Made by a program: the position numbers and the translations under genes. The notes under the pieces were generated by a model. The model searched no databases and had not been told where the DNA came from. It was given only the letters and a program-made list of their open reading frames with translations. From NCBI GenBank assembly GCA_018105865.1, contig CM030865.1:1412216-1476215 (forward strand): a DNA stretch of 64,000 nucleotides, written 5' to 3'. Origin of the DNA: Metaphire vulgaris (lineage: Eukaryota; Annelida; Clitellata; Crassiclitellata; Megascolecidae). This document shows positions 44,941 to 63,765 of the stretch, piece after piece (the first letter of the stretch is position 1; each line of letters begins with the position of its first letter).

Positions 44941-46328
44941 ATAGTAGTAGTAGTAGACTTCTTTAGCACCATTGTAGTAGTACATCGTCGTGATCTTGTC
45001 CGTGGTGAATTGAGGTTGTAATCCAGAGGTCAGCCCGTACATCCAGATTCCAGGTTAAGGCGGATATACAGTCAGGAATAGATGTGTTTTAAGTCTAGAC
45101 TTGAAGGTAGTAAGACATTCAGTTTGGCGGACCTGTACCGGCAGAGAATTCCAAAGCCTGGGTTCAGCAACAGAAAGAGCACGTTTTGCAGTAGTGGTCC
45201 TGCTGTGGGGTATGTAAAGAGTAGTAGCATCAGATGACCTCGTTGAGTGCTGGCTGTCTTGAACGAAATCAGGACGTTTCATCTCAGTACGATTCATCTC
45301 AAGACGATTCAATGCGGACGATTCATGTCAAGGACGATTCATCTCAGGATGTTTCACCAGGAGGACTATTCATCTTAGGCTAGTCACCTCAGAACGATCC
45401 ATCACAATGAATAGTCCTGTTGCGAATAGACCTGTTGTGAACAGTCCTCCTGATGAGACATCCTGAGGTGAACAGTCCTCGATAGGAATCGTTCGCGCTG
45501 AATCGTCGTGAGATGAATCGTCCTCAGATGAAACGTCCAGATACCGTCTTGAACAGTCAGTAATGATCGGAGATACATTGGCTGATTTGTGTGGAGCATC
45601 TTAAGCACAATGAGACTTATCTTGAATTTGAGCCTTTGTTTAACAGGTAGCCAATGAAGTGATCTTAGGATTGGTGTGATGTGCTCATATTTGGCAGTTC
45701 CAGTGATAGCTCTGGCTAATGAATTTTGAATCATTTGCAGGCGGTTCAAATTAGATTTTGAAATCCCAGTATACAGCGAATAGCAATAGTCAAGACGACT
45801 CGATATCAAAGCGTTGGCCAGAGGAATAAGTGCAGAAGAAGGGATGAGGTGTCTGATCCTCCTTACATCTCGTATCTTATAGTGAGCAGAACGGCAGATA
45901 AAATAGATGTGTTCTGAGAATGAGAGGTGAATGTCAAAGATAATACCAAGATCGCGAGCAGACTGAGAAGGACGAATCAGTGAAGTGCCAAAAGAAAGAC
46001 ATGCTGATGACAAGTCGATCTTCTTAAGCTGCGGTGGTGTTCCTAGTAGCAGAAATTGGGTTTTTCCTGGATTTAGGAGGAGTTTGTTTTTAGTCATCCA
46101 AGTGTGAACAGAAGCCAGAATGCTTGACAGACGTTCCAGGGATGGTGAGGTAGATGGTTGGTCGAAGTTCAGAAAAATTTGGGTATCATCTGCGTACAAA
46201 TGATAAGCAGCATTTTGCATGGTGAGAAGGTGACTGAGAAAAGGATCGTTCGGGAAGCTGCTGGTCTCAACGGTTCCTGAAGGGACTTTGAGTTGATGAA
46301 GACAATTCTTTTCAGATGTAAAAGTCAT
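44941..46328 (-). mobile_element. L2/CR1-like LINE, 5'-truncated, with foldback insertion
   Basis: The frame contains the catalytic HLYADDTQIF motif and a thumb region (KTQFLLLGTP, RDLGIIFD, LDYCYSLYTG, LHWLPVKQRLKFK). The C-terminus reads AEPRLWNSLP...FKSRLKTHLF. A 3' UTR reaches GCTAAAGAAGTC plus a short (TAC)n tail at 44941-44960. Motifs upstream of the YADD box are degraded. The frame is interrupted at 45256-45554 by an insertion with a 9-bp duplication. Confidence 0.85.
45265..45545. mobile_element. Foldback-type element inserted in the LINE
   Basis: About 281 bp built from ~15-base units (GACGATTCATCTCAG variants) in one orientation on the left and inverted on the right. The outer ends GGACGTTTCATCTCA and TCAGATGAAACGTCC mirror each other. 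GTCTTGAAC flanks both sides (45256-45264 and 45546-45554). On the LINE's coding strand this duplicates the codons for V-Q-D. Confidence 0.8.
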
Positions 46329-46639
46329 TAAATACTTGACTTTTTAGAAAGATTGTAATGCCACCAAAATCAAAATACACTATGTTGCTAACTGCTGGGA
46401 GTTTCAAATCAAACCAAAATACAGAAGTGTCCCTTCCTGGACCTACTGTAATATCCACCATAAGCATCAGCATGCACAATATAAATACAGATATATAATA
46501 GCATAAATATAAATATATCTTAGTATAATTCAAACACAAGCAGAAGCAACTATTATAACAACAGTGATGCTCATGGTGGGTGTTACTAGGCCTACTTAAC
46601 TACCCTAAAACAACATAAACAATATACAAACTATAGCAC

Positions 46640-47580
46640 CAAGCAAAATCACACAAGGTATAAAGAGGAATAAAGGTGCCTTTGGAATAGGGCTAAAGTC
46701 AGGGTTGTTGGGAGAAGGGGAGGGAAGGCCAGGGTTTTTAGAGGGTGGGAGGGCAGGTAGGGTTGGTGGGGAGGGGAGGTCCACTAGAAGCTCTTTGTGA
46801 TTCAGCCTTTGTCCCATGAAGATGAAGCACCTGTACCTGTAACCTACAATACCACTAATTAAAATACAAAAAAGGGTGCAAGAACAAGAACAAAACAAAA
46901 TGGTCTCCTTCAACTTCTGTATAAAACAAAAAACACAAGAAATCTGCAGTAGACTGGGTAGGGCTAAAGTCAGGGTTGTTGGGGGAAGGGGAGGAAAGGT
47001 CAGGGTGTTTAGAGGATGGGAGGGCAGGTAGGTTGGTGGGGAGGGGAGGGCTGGTCCACTCGAAGCTCTTTGTGATTCTGCTTTTGTTCAATGAATATGA
47101 AGCACCTATACCTGTAACCTACAATACCACTAATTAAAATACAAAAAAGGGTGCACCCTGAAAAACTGTACAGAATTAACAATACAAGAAACAAACTCGG
47201 TACATTGAATAGAGACCAATAAATCTAAAACAAAAAATACAGTTGTCGGAGAAAAATACAAAAACTTAGCACCGCAACGAAACCTATGCCAGCTGGAAAA
47301 AAGGCCGAATCTACGCTCGCAAAAAAAACAAATACAACGAGCCGGAAAAAAGGCCGAATCTATGCTCGCAAAAAAAACAAATACAACGACGACGACAACA
47401 ACAACAACAACAACAAAATCCGCCAGCATACATCACTGGCCATCCAATGAATAAGGGGAGGCAAGGTCAGGGTTGTTGGGGAGGAGGGGAGGGCAGGTAG
47501 GGTTGGTGTGGAAGAAGGAAGAAGGGCAGGTTCACTCGAAGCTCTTGTGTGATTCCATGAAGGTGACGCACCTATTCTAT
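46640..47580. repeat. ~280-bp tandem duplication, two and a half units
   Basis: Units at about 46640-46910, 46920-47160 and 47430-47575 share GGGCTAAAGTCAGGGTTGTT, GAAGCTCTTTGTGATT and CTGTAACCTACAATACC. A separate 53-base doublet (GCCGAATCTACGCTCGC) lies at 47280-47390. Open frames here are repeat-derived. Confidence 0.8.
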
Positions 47581-47857
47581 TCTACACTACGATTTATATA
47601 GCGCAGTGGCACAGCTGGGACCAAAGTCAAGAGCTAGACCAATCGTATGATCTTTTAAAGAGGGTACCTGCAGACTACAAAATCATTAAAATTGGCAAGC
47701 ACCACAACCAAAATGAAAACAAACCATCCAAACCTCATCATCCATGCAGAGCAGAAAGTATAACCTGAAATCAGAAACCTGAAAACCATTCAAACATAAT
47801 AATGCTTTGAAAGTCATTGAATTATTTACTAATGCATTGCAGAGAGAAAAAGATAAA

Positions 47858-47894
<37 letters not shown>

Positions 47895-48204
47895 GCAAAT
47901 GAAATAACATATTGGGTGAAACACTTAGGCTGGGAATGGAGCCGATGATGATCATCCTTTGAGGTCTTTGCAGTTCCTGTAACTATTAACAGCAAAATCA
48001 TGTAGGCCCCTAAAATAATTTCATTGAGAACAATACATTATACAGAAATGAAAAACCAATCAACGAAACAATCAACGAATCTACCAATGAAACAATCAAA
48101 GAAACAATCAATGAACCAATCAATGAACCAATCAGTGAAACAATCAGTGAATCTATCTATCTAGCTAGCTACCTATTCAGCAAAATTCAAGAGTCTGCAT
48201 TAAG

Positions 48205-48251
<47 letters not shown>

Positions 48252-48252
48252 T
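47858..48252. repeat. (TA)n runs and (CAAT)-like repeats
   Basis: TA dinucleotide runs lie at 47858-47890 and 48210-48247. Diverged CAATCAACGAAA repeats lie between them at 48055-48150. Confidence 0.85.
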
Positions 48253-48568
48253 TATTTATTTATTTACACTACCTAGTTAATGCTACTTATCGCAGCATTA
48301 GTATGAGCATTCCAAAGATTTCCATATTCAAGTATTATAGACTATGCAAGTATTACTTTAAATTAACCATACAATATTATAAGACTATCCACGAGACTGC
48401 CTTACTTACATTAACTAATACCTATGTCCTTCAATATCCTAATTAAATTAGATTATGACATTCAGCGTTTAACCATTTCAATATCCCTGAAATAATCAGA
48501 AACTAGATAAAATTTAGGACACATTCACAGAGGCTCTTGCCAATGTCTTCTGAATACTTTAATTGTAC

Positions 48569-48757
48569 TTGAAACTCTGTACTTAAGCCTGTCTGGAGGT
48601 AGGCCTATCTGTAACATTTTAATTTTTCTTGTAAATTGTGTACACAGGTAACTTTCTTTGTGAAGTATGAAACTCTGTACTTAAGCCTGTCTGTAGGCCT
48701 ATCTGTAACATTTTAATTTTTCTTGTAAATTGTGTAGCTTTCTTTGTGAAGAAAGTA
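48569..48757. repeat. ~95-bp tandem duplication
   Basis: Two consecutive units start at GAAACTCTGTACTTAAGCCT (48569 and 48669) and share TGTAACATTTTAATTTTTCT. No gene is recognised in the surroundings from 48250 to 50965. Confidence 0.85.
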
Positions 48758-50940
48758 TGATTTAGACCTTCGAAGGATTTTGCCGGTTTTGAAGCACTTT
48801 GAAACCGCATACGCAATGTAATTTTAATTTTACATGTTATAGACATTCGCAATCACCATCCGTGAATATGTCCTGGGCCAAATCTTCCCCAAAAACATTA
48901 CACTGAATGTCACAATATAGGACAAACCCATCTTACCCACCTACCACTAAATGAACTAGGGGCCCTACCTATATTAAACGACAGTCTCGTGGCACTTAGT
49001 ATTATTGTATATGGCAATCCCCAGAATGCTCACACCTAGCTGCGATAAGCCTTAACTGCTTAATCTAACTATTATTACTAGTCCTAATATTATGTTATAT
49101 AAAATGCAGACTTTTGAAAATTGCCGACTACCTATAACCAAGTTAAATGACTAAGTCTAAATTAAGTGCCTAAACCCTAAATGTACACTATCCGTGTGAC
49201 AGTTTGCAACTGTCAAAACACCAACTTACAACACCACGACCTTAATTATCTAGAATTTTCGACAAATTCTAGATTATTCAAACCTCGAAGACGCTCGTCG
49301 AAATCGACCTTTCCGCCACGCGTCTAGACAAAGAAAGAATGCGAACGCTTGGTTCAATGAAGGGTTCAGTTTGCGCGTACATTTAATGGACTAAGGCACC
49401 AACCAATCACAATGCTTTAAATTTCATTTAGCGTCTTTCAAAGAGTCGGAAACTTTAGACGAGGATTGTCAAGGTCATGTAGGACGAATCTAACTCAAAG
49501 TAGACAAATTGGGCGTAGCTACTGGGGGCGCACGTAAGACTGGTCGGAGATCGAGCAAAACTGATTAAATTTTATCGCGGTTTGTCAGCACGATTTGGAA
49601 GGGAGATAACCTTTTTTGCTTGTCAGAGATTTTCAGTATAGGCGACGGCCTTTTTTCTCAGCCCCAGGCCCACTCGGACCTTAATCTGGCCCTGCATGCC
49701 ACCAAAACCTTCAGAGTTGTAGTGATTAAAATTAAGTAATTTTCAACCACATTTGCATGCAGATCTAAATGACAACTCTTGAGTTGGGGAGGGGAGAGAC
49801 TGCCCGAGTCCCGACAATACTCACATGGGGCCTTATAAGGTTAGAACCGTTAGATCCAAAGACTTTTTACAGCCATGCACATTAAAATTACTAATCGACA
49901 GGAATTCGCTCAAAATAAACTATTATATTAAGCTATGCACTTTAAACACTGCCCTCAATAGGTCCCAATTTGATTCAGGACTCAATGTCCATGAGAAGTT
50001 AGCTTAAAAACAAGTTACATTACAAGTACCTGTATAATATATATATATGTATAATAATACAGAGAGAAACCACTGCTCATAAGGTTCAAGTCACAACTAA
50101 TTAACAGCAAGGTAGTAAGACAAAATGTACGTCACCTTCCATAATTAATTAAAAAGATCAAACCAAAAACTACAGAAATAACAGCATAGACATATCAGGT
50201 ATCGCCTCAGAAGTTGCAAACCAATACAAATGGAAAAAATGAAACGTGTCCAATCTACTCAAATCTACCAGAAATTCACAGGAGATTCAGGAAAATGGAA
50301 CAATGTTAAAATGCTGGCTAGGTGATTTCAAACCAGCCGCAGAAAAGCGGAAAAAAAGCAAAACAGCCAAAACGACCAAAATTTTGATCAAAATTGTATT
50401 TTTAAACATTTTTTTACGTTTTATTTAAGTTTTTAAGCAATGGCAAGCACTAGTTCAAGAACATCACATTAAAGATGAAAAGCATTGTAGCATACAAATT
50501 CCAATATTTCAGTCGTTTTGCTTCTGTGTAAAATAGGTGATTCTGAATACAAAGGAATGAAAATTTCCATCAATAGCGTACAGTATTACTTCCATATATG
50601 CCGTTCAGTAGCATAACCAATGCCCTAAACACGCAATCAAACTTCTCAACCAAATTTCTACTGCAAACAATTTGTCGATCTATGAACTGTACAAACGTTC
50701 ATAAACACTACAAGGAGCTCATACATATGCACGAGCATGCAACTGTTCATACATATGCATGAGCATGCAAATTATACAGTTTTACTAGATACACATAATA
50801 TTATGTCAGATTATTAATATTATTATTACTATTATTGTACATCAACCCTAAAAGACTGTACAAAGAGAACTTAATGATTTGTCTGAGTCAACATCGACGA
50901 TGTCATCTCAGTTCTATTTTAAGCGGGGCAGCGTGGCCGC
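48758..50940. other. Intergenic DNA downstream of VPS4
   Basis: No exon, transposon end or RNA gene is recognised apart from short AT runs (50037-50050) and a 25-base near-repeat at 50720-50770 (CATATGCA-GAGCATGCAA). Confidence 0.4.
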
Positions 50941-50941
50941 G

Positions 50942-50955
50942 GTTGCCGTGGCAAC
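50942..50955. promoter_or_regulatory. X-box-like palindrome
   Basis: GTTGCCGTGGCAAC is a perfect inverted repeat that fits the RFX X-box. It lies in the VPS4 3' UTR, eleven bases after the stop, so an RNA hairpin is an alternative reading. Confidence 0.3.
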
Positions 50956-50965
50956 GACCTGCGGT

Positions 50966-57515
<6,550 letters not shown>

Positions 57516-58354
57516 CGTGATCGGACAAGGTTCTGTCGAACGAGCGCCTTCTGTTGGATATTAAATTCTATTTTACTGTTAAATTATTAGTAAAATCCGA
57601 TATATTAAAACGAAGCTCCTTATAGGCAGGAAGATGGCGTCGTATTATTCATTGATTATAGACATTAGACAACAGAGGGATAAACACAGATCCCTATGGC
57701 ATGAATTGATATATCAATAAATTTCAATAATTATATCAATAATTATTTGGTCTTTATAGGAATCAATAAAGTTGACAAATCTAATTAAATAAGTTCTGCA
57801 CCCATATTGTTGAATTCTTGAAACATATCCTGGCTAAAGCTATTCAAATATAGTTTAAGCACCGAATAATAGAAATAAGAACCATGGTACTATAACTAAA
57901 ACATTATATAAACTCACGAATTCTGCTTACATACTTGATTTAGTTTTCCTAATAATCCATAATTACAGACATTCAATACTTTATTTTGACGTGTACTGTA
58001 AATACTAGAAGCCGCATATTAAAGACTTTTTATATTATTCAAAGTCTTTATATTTCTCGGATTTAAAAACTGTCTATGTTTCGCGATTTGTGAATCTAAA
58101 TCTTTCCAGTTACGAAGCAATTTTGTTAGAATGTTGATGTTTTCATCTTTGTAGCTTTAGACTGAATGTTCCCGGAACTTCTTGAGACATGCATCTACCA
58201 GTTTCTACTATAATTATCGGGCATTTAGCGCTGTTTATGTTTACGGATTCTTAGTTTTTTTTCGATCGAGTCTACACATTCGACATAAACAGTTCCAACA
58301 GTTCCAATGAAAACTCATTTATTTGGCGCCAGTAAACGCAGCTAGACTAGATAA
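57516..58354. promoter_or_regulatory. Head-to-head VPS4-LMBRD1 intergenic region
   Basis: The two start codons are 839 bases apart on opposite strands, so the promoters must lie here or in untranslated exons within it. TTTGGCGCC at 58322-58330, 25 bases before the LMBRD1 start, matches an E2F core. No TATA box is convincing in either direction. Confidence 0.45.
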
Positions 58355-60079
58355 ATGGGCGTTCCACACGGCGTCCAGGCTGCAGGATGGATTCCATTCG
58401 TTGTTGCAGCGATAGTAAGTACAATCTAATAAAATCTTAAACTTCTATAGCGCCACTTCTTAATGCAGGAAGCATCAGCCGATGGCACACCAAATGAAAA
58501 TCATTAAAGACATAATGTGTAGTGCCAGGAGTGCTTACAGGAATAGTCAAATCCCCAAGTTCAGTGGAGGTGATAGTCAAATTTCTTGAGCTGGATTATA
58601 GAACTCCTTTCTAAATAGTTTGTTGGACGGCAGAGACGTATTTATTTACCTTAAATCCCCTAATTCAAGCTCCCAACTTCTATTAAAACAATTGACTTAT
58701 CCCCTCTCATTTGTATTGAAGACTGTGCGAGACTTGGCTTGTATTACAGGATTTTCAGTATATTTGTCTTCACTGTGTATGGTTTTATGTGCTTCAAGCA
58801 ATATCTGATGTTTCAGAGTTTTGTTAGGATTCAATATCTGCTTTAGATGACGCTTCTGTTTTCCTTCGTCTACGTCGGCTGTTTTCGACACACAGTCCAC
58901 TGGAATGTCTGCGCCACGGTGATCACAGCCCTTGGACTCGCGGTTTCCTTGGCAACCTGCGCACTGGTTCCGGTCGATATATTTCTCGTTTCCTTTATGA
59001 AGGACTCGGATGGACAGTTCAAGGTATGTGGCGTTGAAATGCGGCGTTCAGTAAGATACATGGGTAATGTAATGTAGCATTTGTATAGCACCGCATGTAT
59101 TATATGTCAAGTATCGATGATACAGATACTGATACGCTAGTTGAAATGTATTTAAATACAAGATACAAGATGCTTTTCCACTGAGGCCATTTGTTTAGGT
59201 TGGGTTTTTCAGTTACGAAGAGCTTGAATTTTTTGGGTCTTCGGTTTGCATCTGCACAGAAAGTATTTTAAACAATGGCTGTTAAAATATTCCCAATGGT
59301 GGTTATTTTGAGTAAGGTTGTTAAGACCGCTGGTTTTGAAGGACCGGTTAACCGTTCAAAAAAAGACCGGTTAACCGGTTAACCGCTCGTTAGCGACAGT
59401 CTGGTGTAGTGCCAACATCAAAGCGCTTTGATGTAGCCGGCGCCAATGTCTAGTACGGTTTGATGCATTGGAGATGGGGACACAAGAAAATGTGGATATA
59501 ATTAGTTTCATCGCTCCTCTGAATTTTTGCATATATATATAGCTTACTGTAGGAATACTCCTTCTGCAGGCCAATGTCAAACAGGGTATCATTTTTATAA
59601 TATTTTTGTGCTCTGTGATACAAGAAACCAGCTATCTTAAGACCCCACTTATCTCTCGATCAAGTTTGTAGACATTTGACAGATTTCTTGAAGTCTTCGT
59701 ATAGTGTTGTTTAACATAGCTCACCATTTTTCGTGGCATTTTGAATGCTCTAGAATAAAATTGAGGAAGATTATATTGACTATTCTAGTACGGTTTGATG
59801 CAATGAAGATGGGGACACAAGAAAATGTGGATATAGGCCTAATTCGTTTCATCACTCCTCTGAAGTTTTCATATCTATGGCTTACTGTAGCAATAGTCCT
59901 TCTGCAGGCCATTGTCAAGCAGGGTATCGTTTTTATGGTATTTTTGTGGTCTGTAAATTTGAGGCTTTTGAGTTCTGGTTGCTATTTTTTGTTAGCCGTG
60001 GGCAAAACAAGCGGATGTTCGGGAATCTGTTGAGAACACTCTTCTGATTGCCTATTATGGTAAACACCTAATTTTCTCT

Positions 60080-60111
<32 letters not shown>

Positions 60112-60283
60112 CCACCATCACCATCGTTAATTCTGCCATCATTGTATACAGGTCCATTGACAAGGGGGTGAGCTTCCTATCATCATCGTCATCATCATCA
60201 TCATCATCACCATCACCATCGTTAATTCTGCCATCATTGTATACAGGTCCATTGACAAGGGGGTGAGCTTCCTATCATCATCG

Positions 60284-60323
<40 letters not shown>

Positions 60324-63300
60324 TGCATTGGTCCATTGGTCTACCGACCATGATGTTATTCACACAGTAGGTTTTGTATATTATGTGTGGAATGAGTACA
60401 TATTTGAATACACTGATGTCTTATGTTTACTGGTAAGTATTTGAGAAATTGTAGGTCAAATTTTTTCTGGTTGGAGGGCACGTTCTCTTTTCACTACTTA
60501 CTTGACTCAACGTCATCGTCACTTTTTATTTATACACTCCCATATTTTATAGCCACTAAGTTTCTAACCTTGGGAGTTTGTTCTTTTATCTTTTGTAGAG
60601 ATACTTTTGAAGAGTGTATCTGCTATTTTGTTTTCTTTGTAGTGATGTACGGTTGTATGATCTTGTTCCTCTTCTTGCTTCTGCCATTTGCTTTCTTCTT
60701 TTCTGGGAACAGTCCAAGCGTTGCAGAGGTTTTAGTATTACATTCAATTTCATTGAATATCAAATTGCATTCATTTTTATCTTTCATTTTAAATCTGCCC
60801 ATGTTTAAGCACGAGACAAGAAGTCATACATAAATTTGTTCACATAATTTGTACTGCTTATTTTATGAACACATGCATTTATATTTAATCTGATTGAATT
60901 AGATTGAATTGATTCTCTGTTGACTATTTTTTCAGAGGTGCTGTACTGCGGTCAAGTTCTCTGCGATCTTTGTTCTCATGGCTTTTGTTCTTTTTGTGGT
61001 GGGGTATGCACTCATCTTTGATATCGTTATTTATTATTATTTATTTATTTATTTTACTATTATTTAGATAATCTAGAGATTTTGTGTGCAGGAGTTTGCT
61101 TTCAGACGATCGATTTTGTTTATATGTGGCCAAATCCAACCGATGATGTATTCAAAGTGCGACGTAATGTAATGCATGCATGTACCGGTAATGTAATTTG
61201 ACGTATACGGTAATAGCATAACAAGCCTTTCTGACTATTTCGGAACATTTGTTCCGCTTCGCTTTCAGAATTTTTGTTCCGCTCAACGAAAAACCCGCGA
61301 ATGGAACGGCGGACCGGGACGTCATCTTGGCAATATTCGGGGACTTTGAAAGCACGCGTACGTTGACTCCAAATTTTCTTTTCTACGCTCATATTCTAGC
61401 TGTTCCTTCTTGTCTGGATTTTTTCACAACACCTTTAGCAATGCATAGCTTTTGTTTATATGTGGTCAAATCTAGCCAATGCTATATTCAAATTTTGATG
61501 TAATGTAATGAATGTAATGTAATGTAACAAGGGACACTTATATTGTCTCTTATATTTCTACTCAGAAGCATGATATTATGGAGAACGGTAGTAAGAGACT
61601 GTGACATTGGGGTCCATCCATATATTACTTATGCACTGATGGGTGTGGGGTTGGATTTGAGAGGTTTTGTGTATGTACGGTGTGTGCAGCGCAGGGGGGA
61701 GGGTTGAAAATATGCCTTTTTTGCATACGTACTATATGGATGAGCCCTTGAAATTGCAGTTACAATTCCTGTCTCTTATGTATAATGTGGTATTTTTTGT
61801 TAATAGCTTACGTGGAGTGTATATTTGCTCTAGTGCTGTTTATCCTTGTTTCTCGATGTGTCACTGGTAAAATGCATTGAGTGCGATGCTGTTTAACTTT
61901 GCCGTTTCAGACGTTGAAAATGCAATAACGCTGACGATGAGCGTGCTTACGGTTGTTGGACTCTTTCCCTTGATCATCTACTTAGTAAGTATGTTCATTT
62001 CCTCTTCCAGTTCCCCTTCCATTGCCCCTTCAATTCCTTCCATTTTCCATTCCATTTTGCCTTGCATTTCCACTTATGTTCAGAACGTTTCACCTTGTGA
62101 ATTAATTTTTTAGTTTACTTCTATAATATTAACATGTTGTTATCGTAAGAAAAGTCTTTGTGTATTTTGATTTTGTTACTGGACTTGATGCTGTTGTGCG
62201 TTTCGATTTTGTCACTGGACTCGATGCTGTTGTGCGTTTCGATTTTGTTACTGGACTCGATGCTGTTCTCTAGGGCTGTGGAATGGCAGTTTGGCCAATC
62301 GGTCTGCTAAAGGGAAGGCGAGGATTTCGAGAGGAAGAGTACGAGACTCAGGAACAACTGATCATCCACAGAACTGAAGCGGAACGCTTGCGTGTTTGTA
62401 TTCACTTGACCCTTTGAACCCGTAAGGTTGATATTTTGGCTTCATAATACATTGGTTATGCAGATTGCCGAGGGGAAAGGGTTATAGTTTGCCTTTTGTT
62501 TAATTAATTTTTCTTTGACATTAGACATTCATGTGCTAAGTTGGTTTATATTTATAAAATATCATGAAAAAATTAAATTTAGCATGCGTTATGTTGAGGC
62601 ATTGTATATTGCAAATTGTATTTGGTGTTTTTTTATTGATTCAAAGTTAACAGTTGTAGCAGATAAACATAAGCTGGAATAGGGGCTCGTCCATATAGTA
62701 TGTACGCAATAAAGGCATATCTTCAACCCCCCATTGCACACACCGTACATATGCAAAATATTCTAAATCCAACCCCCCTCCTGCCCCCTTAATGTGTACG
62801 TACTATATGGATGGGCCCTGGAGGGATGTATGTAGAGGGAGTGAGAGTGGTTTCCAACACAGGAGATTGCTGTAAAAGAAGAGGTCGGAAATCTTCTGAA
62901 GTCTGCCGTTGTTAACCCATTTAGGCTCGACACACTTTGACCGAAAGAGATGAATGGAGATTGGCGCGGCTTGCGGAAAGAGAGCGTCTGATACAGAGTC
63001 ACGAGGACCGCCTAGTGGCCGAGGAAAGAAGTTGCTGGTGTCGGTGCTGGCGCCATCTTTCTCGTCTCGTCGAGATACTGTTTGGGATACTGCTGCTGTT
63101 GCTGGCGCTTCTTGTATTCGTTTCACTGCTTTTGATCAAGTGAGTATTGACACTTTTAACCCCTTAACTAGGGATCCCGGATATATCCGTCCATTTTACA
63201 TTGAGTTACAGTTAAATACACAGTTAAGGGGTTAATATCGTAGTCGTTATAATGTCTGTGTGTAAATCAGGATACTGAGTTGGCTAAGTCAGATTGATTT

Positions 63301-63723
63301 TCAGAAAACATAGAAATATAAATATAATAGGTCAAAACATAGAAATATAAATATAATAGGTCAAAACATAGAAATATAATAGGTCAAAACATAGAAATAT
63401 AAATATAATAGGTCAAAACATAGAAATATAAATATAATAGGTCAAAACATAGAAATATAAATATAATAGGTCAAAACATAGAAATATAAATATAATAGGT
63501 CAAAACATAGAAATATAAATATAATAGGTCAAAACATAGAAATATAAATATAATAGGTCAAAACATAGAAATATAAATCTAATAGGTCAAAACATAGAAA
63601 TATAAATATAATAGGTCAAAACATAGAAATACAAATCTAATAGGTCTTGGCTAACTACCATATATGATTACAAGATGTGTGTGTATATAAAATAATCTGT
63701 CTTTATTCACATAATGTCTCAAT

Positions 63724-63765
<42 letters not shown>

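Noticed and set aside
46605..47429. Several minus-strand frames with Pro/Ser-rich text
   Set aside because: They are repeat-derived, recurring with the ~280-bp tandem duplication.
63296..63645. Regular ~29-bp repeats resembling a CRISPR array
   Set aside because: The units are contiguous with no unique spacers, and the genome is animal.
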